Part shown: positions 1 through 5,060 of the stretch, in pieces
How the letters are laid out: every line of letters begins with the position of its first letter
Position numbering within the stretch: position 1 is the first letter of the stretch
Source of the DNA: Bacillota bacterium
Lineage (GTDB): Bacteria; Bacillota; DTU025
Direction of reading: 5' to 3'
DNA length: 5,060 nt
NCBI GenBank assembly: GCA_012842765.1
Contig: DUWJ01000056.1
Coordinates: 1 to 5,060, forward strand
The notes under the pieces: generated by a model
Database searches by the model: none
What the model saw: only the letters and a program-made list of their open reading frames with translations
Told to the model about the DNA's origin: nothing
Position numbers and translations under genes: made by a program

Positions 1-402
1 CATCCCGTCAAGCCATATCTCCCACCCGGTGCCCCAGGCACCCAAGGTAGGAGCCTCCCAGTTGTCTTCCACCAGTCGAATATCATGTTCTTTGGGATTG
101 ATGCCCATCGCCGACAGGCTCCCCAGATACAGATCGACCACTTCATCGGGATTCGGCTTCAGGATCACCTGGTATTGATGGTGCTGATAAAGTCTGTTGG
201 GGTTCTCTCCGTACCGGCCATCAGCAGGCCTGCGCGACGGTTGTACATACGCAACCTTCCATGGCTTTGGCCCCAACACCCTCAGAAAGGTGTGGGGGCT
301 CATAGTGCCTGCGCCCACCTCTATCACGTAAGGTTGCTGAATCGTGGCGCCCTGGCGCGCCCAGTATTGTTCCAAAGCAAATATCAAATCCTGAAAGTTC
401 AA
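1..402 (-). CDS. glyQ: Glycyl-tRNA synthetase alpha subunit (partial, C-terminus beyond window)
   Basis: This is the catalytic alpha chain of the bacterial alpha2beta2 glycyl-tRNA synthetase, a cytoplasmic class II enzyme that activates glycine with ATP and charges tRNA-Gly with the help of the beta chain GlyS. The visible 134 residues correspond to roughly the first 45% of a chain of about 300. Family blocks seen are [15 protein letters not shown] (11-25), [13 protein letters not shown] (29-41), [19 protein letters not shown] (52-70), YLGSL (92-96) and [20 protein letters not shown] (111-130), close to the E. coli GlyQ sequence as I remember it. The start is a TTG: a stop codon lies in frame seven codons upstream, and GGAGGG sits 7 nt before the TTG. 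It begins 24 nt after the spoIIM-like gene on the same strand, so the two are probably co-transcribed. glyS would be expected beyond position 1. Family assignment is very secure; the TTG start is well supported. Confidence 0.97.
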   Translation of the reverse strand, partial: MNFQDLIFALEQYWARQGATIQQPYVIEVGAGTMSPHTFLRVLGPKPWKVAYVQPSRRPADGRYGENPNRLYQHHQYQVILKPNPDEVVDLYLGSLSAMGINPKEHDIRLVEDNWEAPTLGAWGTGWEIWLDGM

Positions 403-409
403 GCGCGGT

Positions 410-415
410 CCCTCC
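410..415 (-). promoter_or_regulatory. Ribosome binding site of glyQ
   Basis: GGAGGG lies 7 nt upstream of the TTG at 402. It decides the glyQ start, because no ATG or GTG exists in frame between the upstream in-frame TGA and this TTG. The flanking bases make a sequence that resembles the T-box core, but see the rejected list. Confidence 0.8.
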
Positions 416-426
416 CCATCTCATCG

Positions 427-1068
427 TCATAGAGGCAGCGTTGGAAGCTCCGGAGCAAACATCCGAACAACTGCCGGCGTAACCTTGAGCTCCACAACAG
501 CAGCTATCGCCAGCAGCGGCACACAAAACAAGCCAAGGATGATCGCTCCCTCAACAGCCGCGCGCCCCAGATCGTTCTTGCTTGCGCGCCCACGCCACAC
601 CACCGGAAGAAGAAAGCCCAAACGCAACCCCACAACCTGGCCTGCCAAGAAAGCCGGCAACTCCAGTATTCCATGGGGAAGAAAAGACGCAATCACAACA
701 GATGCCGATAGGGCATTTCTGACAACCATCAGCTTCGTACACGCCCCGATGAGCACTCCGTTAAGGCATACACTTATTACGGGGACGATGCCGAATATCC
801 ACCCCAGACCGATGGAGACAAGCGTGGCTTTTAGGTTGTTCCAAAACAGCATTCCAATCTGTTCCCATGTAGAAGCGCCGGCCATGGAATCCCTCAGCCC
901 TATTAGGCTGTTGAATATCCACGGCAGAGAATCGCCTGAAGGGCTGAATCCGGTGTAACCCACAATCATGCAGGTGACAAGGAGCATAGCGGCAAAGAGC
1001 AAGTATCGCCGGTAACTGCGAAACGCCCGGGGCAGTGCCCGAGTGTAAAGGCCGGCAAGCATCCTCAA
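427..1068 (-). CDS. SpoIIM/DUF95 (stage II sporulation protein M) family membrane protein
   Basis: This is a polytopic membrane protein of 213 residues, about the length of B. subtilis SpoIIM. SpoIIM acts with SpoIID and SpoIIP in peptidoglycan remodelling during engulfment, but many DUF95 proteins occur outside that setting. A short basic N-terminus with several arginines (residues 10-21) precedes hydrophobic segments at about 22-40, 82-110, 122-153 and 173-195. The family signature is visible as FWNNLKAT (75-82), CLNGVLIG (101-108) and FLPHGILELPAF (129-140). The chosen start is TTG at 1068, with GGAGGT 7 nt upstream. The in-frame ATG at 1083 directly follows a terminator U-tract and lacks a ribosome-binding site, and the longer reading from 1122 would translate the terminator hairpin. 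It follows a vegetative-type promoter and leader and precedes glyQ by 24 nt. Family call is strong; a role in sporulation is only an inference, so no gene symbol is given. Confidence 0.9.
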   Translation of the reverse strand: MRMLAGLYTRALPRAFRSYRRYLLFAAMLLVTCMIVGYTGFSPSGDSLPWIFNSLIGLRDSMAGASTWEQIGMLFWNNLKATLVSIGLGWIFGIVPVISVCLNGVLIGACTKLMVVRNALSASVVIASFLPHGILELPAFLAGQVVGLRLGFLLPVVWRGRASKNDLGRAAVEGAIILGLFCVPLLAIAAVVELKVTPAVVRMFAPELPTLPL

Positions 1069-1075
1069 AAAGTCC

Positions 1076-1081
1076 ACCTCC
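1076..1081 (-). promoter_or_regulatory. Ribosome binding site of the spoIIM-like gene
   Basis: GGAGGT with a 7-nt spacer to the TTG at 1068. It overlaps the last base of the upstream in-frame ATG (1083-1081), which argues that this ATG is not the start and that the protein begins MRMLAGLY. Confidence 0.75.
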
Positions 1082-1084
1082 ATG

Positions 1085-1130
1085 AAAAAAAGCCTCCGCC
1101 CCCGAAAGCTCGTGGGGGGCACGGGAGGCT
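1085..1130 (-). terminator. Intrinsic terminator / attenuator in the spoIIM-like-glyQ leader
   Basis: Read on the minus strand, AGCCTCC (1130-1124) pairs with GGAGGCT (1097-1091), and GCCCCC (1120-1115) pairs with GGGGGC (1103-1098). A 3-nt bulge (1123-1121) interrupts the 5' side and the loop is 11 nt. The stem is followed by a run of seven T (1091-1085). This is a strong Rho-independent terminator by shape. It lies between a good promoter and the spoIIM-like start, not after a gene, so it probably acts as a leader attenuator for the spoIIM-like-glyQ unit. It would also stop any read-through from the recO/DUF4342 side. Confidence 0.85.
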
Positions 1131-1149
1131 ATGTTCCCGAAGCGCCGGG
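1122..1149 (-). promoter_or_regulatory. Possible antiterminator and competing hairpin upstream of the attenuator
   Basis: On the minus strand CGGGA (1139-1135) can pair with TCCCG (1126-1122), which would take three bases from the 5' arm of the terminator. The same CGGG can instead pair with CCCG (1149-1146), which would free the terminator arm. The three helices form a mutually exclusive chain, as in attenuators. The alternative stems are only 4-5 bp and much weaker than the terminator, so a ligand, protein or ribosome would be needed to favour them. This is inference from base pairing alone. Confidence 0.35.
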
Positions 1150-1180
1150 CGCGTTCGCTTGCACGCTGTCATTTGCCCTA

Positions 1181-1210
1181 ACTATAGCAAATGGCCCTGC
1201 AATATGTCAA
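1181..1210 (-). promoter_or_regulatory. Sigma-A type promoter of the spoIIM-like-glyQ unit
   Basis: The -35 box TTGACA (1210-1205) matches consensus at all six bases. The -10 box TATAGT (1186-1181) matches five of six. The spacer is 18 nt, and TGC directly before the -10 box gives an extended -10. Transcription would start near 1174-1173, giving a leader of about 105 nt to the spoIIM-like TTG, or a terminated transcript of about 90 nt. No convincing sporulation sigma-E -10 box was seen here. Confidence 0.8.
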
Positions 1211-1323
1211 TTCCCGGCTCTGGTTTTAGCACCTTCCCTCGTACGCCGAAAAAAGCTTGCATCAGATAGTCCTCCCGCTAACGTGGATGTACCCCGAACC
1301 CGGAAGAATGATGCTCGATCCGC

Positions 1324-1725
1324 TCACTCGTTCGGATTCGGCTCTACCCTCATCGTGCATCTGGTCGCCAGGGCCAAGATGGCCCCCACGGCTGCCAGCT
1401 CGGGAGCGAAAATAGCCCCTACCAATCCTGCCGACACCGGCATATAAGCTACATTGGCCCCGTCGCGTTCCACCACCAGCCTCATCTCAGAACCACGTCT
1501 GAGAACGTCCGCCAGGCGTCCGGTCCATGTCGAACCGTCCGTGGACTCACGTTGGCCACCGTCCAAATCCAGGCTGCCATCCATAGCGCTTCCAATGTCT
1601 CTTTCCGCCATTATGAGAGCCTGAACAAGATCGCCTCCTGCTGCTTCCAAATAGGCAGCGGCCTCATCATAGCCAAGATCAATCCGCGCGCGGAGCCTGT
1701 CAATTTTACCGAGGTCAACCTTCAA
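1324..1725 (-). CDS. DUF4342 domain protein with N-terminal UBA/TS-N-like helical domain
   Basis: This 133-residue protein is of unknown function. Residues 5-44 (KIDRLRARIDLGYDEAAAYL, then AAGGDLVQAL) have the spacing of a UBA/TS-N three-helix domain like the N-terminus of EF-Ts, where a helix is followed by GYDEA and GGD-x-x-x-AL. A polar, Gly/Ser/Asp-rich linker follows (about 47-66). The C-terminal part (68-127) fits DUF4342: a short amphipathic stretch, a beta strand (MRLVVERDG), then the hydrophobic GLVGAIFAPELAAVGAILAL (100-119), which may be a membrane-associated or buried helix pair, and a last strand (TRCTMRVE). The start is a TTG whose last two bases overlap the recO stop (TTGA), so translation is probably coupled to recO. 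A partner or substrate cannot be read from the sequence. The family call rests on motif memory without a search. Confidence 0.8.
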   Translation of the reverse strand: MKVDLGKIDRLRARIDLGYDEAAAYLEAAGGDLVQALIMAERDIGSAMDGSLDLDGGQRESTDGSTWTGRLADVLRRGSEMRLVVERDGANVAYMPVSAGLVGAIFAPELAAVGAILALATRCTMRVEPNPNE

Positions 1726-2495
1726 CTATCCTGTTTGCCCCCTCGCTCCATCGATTTAAGATCAGAGATGAAGTCAAGCGAATGCAGCTTGCGCCCTACC
1801 CGCTGATCCACATAGGCCCTGAAGGCATTGTTTAGTTCTTCAAAGCTGCTACGACTCGGCTTGAGCACCGCTATCATGTCGTAATCCCATATCAGAAGGC
1901 GCTTGGCCAGTTCCCGCGTTGCAGCGGAAAATCGGACGCTTCCCCAGTCCGAACTGCGGCACCCATCACACAGCAACCCCCCGGCCTCGGGGCCAAACCA
2001 TGACGCTTGGTTTTCAGGCTTTCCACAGGAAACACATCTTGCAAGCTCAGGTCGGAAGCCAGAAACAGACATGAACTTTATTTCAAACGCCTTAAGCACC
2101 ATATCAGGGTCTGCGGGCCCCGCATCGAGCGCTTCGAATGTCGAAATAACCAAGGCGTATAGCATTTCGTTACGCTGCCTTTCGCCTGTCATGAGATCGA
2201 CCAGTTCAGCAACGTATGAAGCATATGCCATCTTCATTACATCCGATGTGATGCTGGAATAGGAAGAAAGCAGCTCCACAGTGCTCAGCGTATCCAAGTT
2301 TCTGCCACGGAACAATAGCGCATTCACGCGCGAAAATTGTTGAGTAACCCCAACCAGTCTGCTCCGAGGGCGCCGAGCGCCGCGGGCGACAGCATCAAAC
2401 TTCCCATCCGTATCAGAAAGGATCGTTAAGATCCGGTCTGCTTCACCGAAATCTTTAACCCGAAGAATAACCCCTTCACATTTTGACAACGCCAA
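1722..2495 (-). CDS. recO: DNA repair protein RecO
   Basis: RecO works with RecF and RecR to displace SSB and load RecA on single-stranded DNA at gaps, and it anneals complementary strands. The 257-residue product has the usual length. The N-terminal OB-fold (about 1-80) begins MALSKCEGVILRVKDFGEAD, close to B. subtilis RecO, and carries the conserved GK-x(6)-GARRPRSRL region (31-47). A helical region follows with AYASYVAELVD (90-100). The C-terminal zinc-binding site has two CxxC pairs, C154/C157 and C176/C179, all four present. The start is a TTG at 2495; an in-frame TGA two codons upstream excludes longer forms, and a second in-frame TTG lies two codons further in. GAGGA sits in the loop of a hairpin just before the start. 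It lies 98 nt after queH and overlaps the following DUF4342 gene. Confidence 0.96.
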   Translation of the reverse strand: MALSKCEGVILRVKDFGEADRILTILSDTDGKFDAVARGARRPRSRLVGVTQQFSRVNALLFRGRNLDTLSTVELLSSYSSITSDVMKMAYASYVAELVDLMTGERQRNEMLYALVISTFEALDAGPADPDMVLKAFEIKFMSVSGFRPELARCVSCGKPENQASWFGPEAGGLLCDGCRSSDWGSVRFSAATRELAKRLLIWDYDMIAVLKPSRSSFEELNNAFRAYVDQRVGRKLHSLDFISDLKSMERGGKQDS

Positions 2496-2519
2496 TCCGC
2501 ATCATCCTCAACATGCGGA
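2496..2519 (-). promoter_or_regulatory. Hairpin presenting the recO Shine-Dalgarno in its loop
   Basis: TCCGCAT (2519-2513) and ATGCGGA (2502-2496) form a perfect 7-bp stem around a 10-nt loop, GTTGAGGATG, that contains the only Shine-Dalgarno-like sequence (GAGGA) for recO. The 3' arm ends at the base directly before the TTG start at 2495. Unfolded, the spacing from GAGG to the start is 10 nt, rather long. Folding would bring them together in space or alter access. The pairing is seen; a regulatory role is inferred. The rest of the 98-nt queH-recO gap shows no convincing promoter or terminator. Confidence 0.5.
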
Positions 2520-2593
2520 CCACCGGGGCTTTGTAATGTAACGTTCCCATCGGCGCTCCGCGCTATGCAAGGAATACGACTGCTCCCGAAGGT

Positions 2594-3172
2594 TTACTCC
2601 TTATCAGCAGAGCCTTTTTTCGTCCGCTTACGCGACTTGCGGAACTTTGGGGAGTAGCGCTCTTCCTCACTGAATATGCAGCCACAATACGGCTGTCGAT
2701 AAAGGCCCAATTCTCGCGAGATTTCAACGCTTCGCCTATATCCAGGCCTGAAATCATAATAGATAAAGGGCACTCCGACTTCCCTCGACACGTCCTCACC
2801 CACCCGCGCTAAAAGCTCGTGGTTTTGATAGGGGCTGATAGAAAGAGTTGTAGTAAATGCGTCAACACCCTTCTCCAGCGCAAGCTTTGCCGCGGAAAGG
2901 AGGCGCATGCGATAGCAGACGGCGCATCTGCCGTCGATATCACTCCCAACCTCCACAATGTACTGCCGAAGGCCATAACTCTCACAAATATCTGCGTCCA
3001 GACCAACTGATGCACAGTAATCCCTGTATGTGTCCAGCCTTCGCCGAAACTCGACATACGGATGTATGTTGGGGTTATAGAAATACCCGTATACATCATG
3101 CCCATCAGACCTCAGCTTCTCGAGGCAATAGGTAGTGCACGGGGCACAGCAAGAATGGAGCAGCAAATTCAC
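2594..3172 (-). CDS. queH: Epoxyqueuosine reductase QueH (DUF208)
   Basis: QueH reduces epoxyqueuosine to queuosine in tRNA anticodon position 34, the last step of queuosine synthesis. It is a cobalamin-free iron-sulfur alternative to QueG. The 192-residue product shows the family's cysteine set in order: CCAPC (8-12), CAVCY (83-87) and CGC (163-165). The [12 protein letters not shown] block (31-42), [22 protein letters not shown] (96-117) and [25 protein letters not shown] (138-162) are also typical. The C-terminal tail is basic ([11 protein letters not shown]). The start is GTG at 3172, overlapping the ruvB stop as GTGA, with GAGG 5 nt upstream inside the end of ruvB. Expression is therefore likely coupled to the ruv operon. 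Family assignment is secure; enzymatic activity is inferred from the intact cysteines. Confidence 0.94.
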   Translation of the reverse strand: MNLLLHSCCAPCTTYCLEKLRSDGHDVYGYFYNPNIHPYVEFRRRLDTYRDYCASVGLDADICESYGLRQYIVEVGSDIDGRCAVCYRMRLLSAAKLALEKGVDAFTTTLSISPYQNHELLARVGEDVSREVGVPFIYYDFRPGYRRSVEISRELGLYRQPYCGCIFSEEERYSPKFRKSRKRTKKGSADKE

Positions 3173-4197
3173 AGCAACCTCGCCTGCCCATCTGCTTCAT
3201 CTGTTGGAAATTCCCGTCCTATGTGCTGGTATGCCAAGCTTGTAGCCACTCGACCGCGGGGCGTCCTGTCTATGAAACCTAGCTGCATCAAGTACGGCTC
3301 ATACACATCCTCGATAGTATCTCTCTCCTCATTGATGGCAGCCGCGATAGTGTCCACTCCGACCGGTCCACCCCCGAACTTGTCTATTATAGTTGCTAGA
3401 ATCTTCCTGTCAAGCCTGTCGAGGCCAAGTTCATCCACATCAAACATGGCCAAGGCATCACAAGCCACATCCTGTGTTATGACGCCGTCTGCGCGCACCT
3501 CGGCGTAGTCGCGTACCCGCCTCAGCATCCTATTGGCCACCCTAGGGGTTCCCCTGGACCGCCTCGCTATCTCGTAAGCCCCTAAGGCCTCGATCTCAAT
3601 TCCCAAGATCTCAGCGGATTTTGAGACGATTGTGGCAAGATCGTCTACAGAGTATAGCTCTAGCCTGTGGACTACTCCAAACCTATCGCGAAGGGGCGAG
3701 GATATCAGTCCTGTCCTAGTTGTGGCCCCCACCAGAGTAAATCTTGGCAGGTCGATCCGTATCGATCTTGCAGACGGGCCTTTGCCGATGATGATATCGA
3801 GCGCATAATCCTCCATGGCCGGGTAGAGTATCTCCTCAACCGGCCTTCCCAACCTGTGGATCTCATCCACGAACAGCACGTCCCCGGGGGCAAGATTGGT
3901 AAGTATGGCAGCCAAGTCCCCCGCGCGTTCTATAGCCGGCCCAGACGTGACCCGAAGCCTTACACCCATCTCCACTGAGATGATGTTGGCCAACGTCGTT
4001 TTTCCGAGGCCTGGGGGACCATACAGCAGCACGTGATCGAGAGGCTCGCCCCTACTTCTGGCGGCTTCTATGAAAATCGAGAGGCTCTCCTTTACTCTGT
4101 TTTGGCCAATGAACTCAGAGAGCCGCCTTGGACGGAGGCTCAGCTCAGACCCGCGATCTTCATCTGTCTTTTCCCCCGTCACTATTCTTTCCTCCAT
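3169..4197 (-). CDS. ruvB: Holliday junction branch migration ATPase RuvB
   Basis: RuvB is the AAA+ hexameric motor that, docked on RuvA, pumps DNA through Holliday junctions. The 342-residue product has the normal length. Motifs in order are the [13 protein letters not shown] entry (20-32), Walker [10 protein letters not shown] (60-68), the [16 protein letters not shown] block (84-99), Walker [10 protein letters not shown] (106-114), sensor 1 GATTR (157-161), the arginine finger R170 in PLRDRFG (168-174), sensor 2 RGTPRVANR (215-223), and a winged-helix DNA-binding domain from about 257, including the conserved DKFGGGPVG (272-280). No key residue is missing. The start is ATG with GGAGGG 7 nt upstream. 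It sits 15 nt after ruvA and overlaps queH by GTGA, which makes it part of one operon. Confidence 0.98.
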   Translation of the reverse strand: MEERIVTGEKTDEDRGSELSLRPRRLSEFIGQNRVKESLSIFIEAARSRGEPLDHVLLYGPPGLGKTTLANIISVEMGVRLRVTSGPAIERAGDLAAILTNLAPGDVLFVDEIHRLGRPVEEILYPAMEDYALDIIIGKGPSARSIRIDLPRFTLVGATTRTGLISSPLRDRFGVVHRLELYSVDDLATIVSKSAEILGIEIEALGAYEIARRSRGTPRVANRMLRRVRDYAEVRADGVITQDVACDALAMFDVDELGLDRLDRKILATIIDKFGGGPVGVDTIAAAINEERDTIEDVYEPYLMQLGFIDRTPRGRVATSLAYQHIGREFPTDEADGQARLL

Positions 4198-4212
4198 AGA
4201 AATGCCCTCCGA

Positions 4213-4821
4213 TCATTCCGCGCGCGACATTCTTGAGAGCGCCGCGCGAATAATGGCAGAAGCATCGTCCGAATAGCCGGCTGCCACGGCTGCAGCCACC
4301 GCCCTTTCGGCTTCAACAGGCAAGTAGCCTAGCGATACAAGCGCACTGATCGCATCTTGGGCAGCAGTTGAATCTGCGTTTGCCGATGCGCCTCTCTCTA
4401 TGAATTCGTCGGAGATGAACTGCCCAACCTTACCTTTCAGTTCAACTGCAAGTCGCTCCGCCGTCCTCTTTCCCACCCCGGGAGCTGTAGCCAACATCGC
4501 GATGTCACCCGAAGAGATAGCCATGGAAAGCGTCTCCGGAGAAAGCGAGGATAGGATCGACAGCGCAGTTTTAGGGCCAATCCCCTTGACCTCGCAGAGC
4601 ATGTGGAAGAATTCTCGCTCCTCCACACTCTCAAAACCATAAAGGTTCACACAGTCATCGCGAATCACCATTGCGGTAAAAAGGCGAACTTCCTCCCCTA
4701 TTCGCCCCAAAGTAGCTCTCGTTCCCGACGTCACCGAGACAGAGAACCCAATGCCCCCAACATCCAAAACAATGGCGTCCCGCTCGATCGAAGCCACCTT
4801 GCCGCGAAGCTGAGATATCAT
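4213..4821 (-). CDS. ruvA: Holliday junction binding protein RuvA
   Basis: RuvA binds four-way junctions as a tetramer and recruits RuvB to drive branch migration. The 202-residue product matches the family length. Domain I is an OB-fold (1-62, [26 protein letters not shown]). It includes acidic residues D55-D56, at the place of the E. coli acidic pin that separates strands. Domain II has two helix-hairpin-helix motifs, [14 protein letters not shown] (77-90) and [19 protein letters not shown] (112-130). A flexible Ser/Ala/Asp linker (about 138-155) leads to domain III (155-200), which contacts RuvB. The ATG start overlaps the ruvC stop as ATGA, and the upstream Shine-Dalgarno is weak, so translation is probably coupled to ruvC. 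ruvB follows after 15 nt. Confidence 0.97.
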   Translation of the reverse strand: MISQLRGKVASIERDAIVLDVGGIGFSVSVTSGTRATLGRIGEEVRLFTAMVIRDDCVNLYGFESVEEREFFHMLCEVKGIGPKTALSILSSLSPETLSMAISSGDIAMLATAPGVGKRTAERLAVELKGKVGQFISDEFIERGASANADSTAAQDAISALVSLGYLPVEAERAVAAAVAAGYSDDASAIIRAALSRMSRAE

Positions 4822-5060
4822 AGACGATCACCATCCCCGGAGATCTTTGCAAGATACGGAGCGGTAGATAGATGGCATATGGCTATCGCCAGCGCATCTG
4901 CAACATCATCCGGCTTTGGTTCCGAATCCAACGCCAGCAAGAGCTTGACCATGCTCTGCACCTGCTTCTTGTCTGCCCTGCCATACCCAGCAACTGCCAT
5001 TTTCACCTGAAGAGGAGTATACTCCGCCACCGGAATGCCCGCTTTCTCACACGCTAAAAG
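4818..5060 (-). CDS. ruvC: Crossover junction endodeoxyribonuclease RuvC (C-terminal part)
   Basis: RuvC is the dimeric resolvase that cuts Holliday junctions after RuvAB migration. Only the last 80 residues are inside the window; the frame stays open to the right edge, so the gene is cut by the window and not broken. Visible family blocks are [30 protein letters not shown] and the acidic end motif [14 protein letters not shown]. Its DVAD carries the two C-terminal aspartates that correspond to E. coli D138 and D141 of the metal-binding site. The first two catalytic acids lie outside the window. The GTG codon inside VAEYTP (5030) is internal, not a start. The stop overlaps the ruvA start as ATGA, giving the standard ruvC-ruvA-ruvB order. 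Confidence 0.96.
   Translation of the reverse strand, partial: LLACEKAGIPVAEYTPLQVKMAVAGYGRADKKQVQSMVKLLLALDSEPKPDDVADALAIAICHLSTAPYLAKISGDGDRL

Noticed and set aside
403..417. T-box-like sequence GGGGAGGGACCGCGC directly before the glyQ start
   Set aside because: It differs from the T-box core GGUGGNACCGCG only at the U, but that U is the base that pairs with the tRNA terminal A. It also doubles as the Shine-Dalgarno. The upstream 200 nt is spoIIM-like coding sequence with no visible Stem I, and no terminator or sequestrator follows, so it is more likely a coincidence.
85..432. 115-codon open frame on the plus strand
   Set aside because: It is antisense to glyQ, whose conserved motifs fill the region. 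It has no recognisable family and no convincing ribosome-binding site.
221..526. Minus-strand 101-codon open frame overlapping the glyQ start and the spoIIM-like end
   Set aside because: It is out of frame with both recognised genes and Cys/Gly/Ser-rich without domains, a shadow of glyQ in the neighbouring frame.
485..958. 157-codon open frame on the plus strand
   Set aside because: It is antisense to the spoIIM-like gene. The translation is rich in Arg/Pro/Ser/Thr with no domain, and the membrane-protein reading on the other strand is clearly real.
1069..1122. Longer spoIIM-like reading frame starting at 1122, or at the ATG at 1083
   Set aside because: The extra residues are encoded by the terminator hairpin and U-tract, and neither start has a ribosome-binding site. 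GGAGGT with a 7-nt spacer points to the TTG at 1068.
1187..1210. Possible sporulation sigma-E promoter (CATATT as a -35 element) before the spoIIM-like gene
   Set aside because: CATATT is present, but at the proper spacing the -10 position does not resemble CATACAnT. The overlapping sigma-A elements fit far better.
3062..3508. 148-codon open frame on the plus strand across the ruvB/queH junction
   Set aside because: It is antisense to two conserved genes. The Ser/Thr/Pro-rich translation has no family features.
4603..5010. 135-codon open frame on the plus strand across the ruvA/ruvC junction
   Set aside because: It is antisense to ruvA and ruvC, whose motifs are intact, and it has no domain.

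Overview
The window is a compact, entirely minus-strand stretch of a bacterial chromosome. It most likely comes from a spore-forming or spore-former-derived Firmicute of the Clostridia/Peptococcaceae type. The reasons are a SpoIIM/DUF95-family membrane protein, a bacterial two-subunit glycyl-tRNA synthetase (GlyQ), a four-cysteine RecO whose N-terminus resembles that of Bacillus, strong GGAGG-type Shine-Dalgarno sites, and many TTG starts. Base composition is moderately GC-rich. The species cannot be named from the sequence.

In transcription order (high to low coordinates), the first block is ruvC (C-terminal part, cut by the window edge), ruvA, ruvB, queH, recO and a small DUF4342 gene. ruvC/ruvA overlap by ATGA, ruvB/queH by GTGA and recO/DUF4342 by TTGA. 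ruvA and ruvB are 15 nt apart. Only queH and recO are separated by a larger gap (98 nt), which holds a hairpin displaying the recO ribosome-binding site. RuvA and RuvB form the Holliday-junction branch-migration motor and RuvC is the resolvase. RecO loads RecA in the RecFOR pathway. QueH makes queuosine for tRNA and is the metabolic outsider of this block.

The second block begins after 255 nt without an established gene (1069-1323). This gap holds a near-consensus sigma-A promoter (TTGACA-18-TATAGT with an extended -10) and a leader of about 90 nt ending in a strong intrinsic terminator. The terminator's U-tract stops just before the spoIIM-like gene. glyQ follows 24 nt after that gene and runs off the left edge. 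The arrangement reads as an attenuated leader controlling a spoIIM-like/glyQ operon. It is too short to be a normal T-box. A 35-codon ORF that would start at the 5' end of this leader contains four consecutive glycine codons and ends in a TTGA overlap with the spoIIM-like start.

Every gene product is a recognisable family member. The best candidates for something undescribed are the leader/attenuator, the recO start hairpin, the unusual density of TTG starts, and the vegetative pairing of a SpoIIM homologue with glycyl-tRNA synthetase. No mobile elements, CRISPR arrays, tRNA or rRNA genes were seen, and there is no convincing gene on the plus strand.
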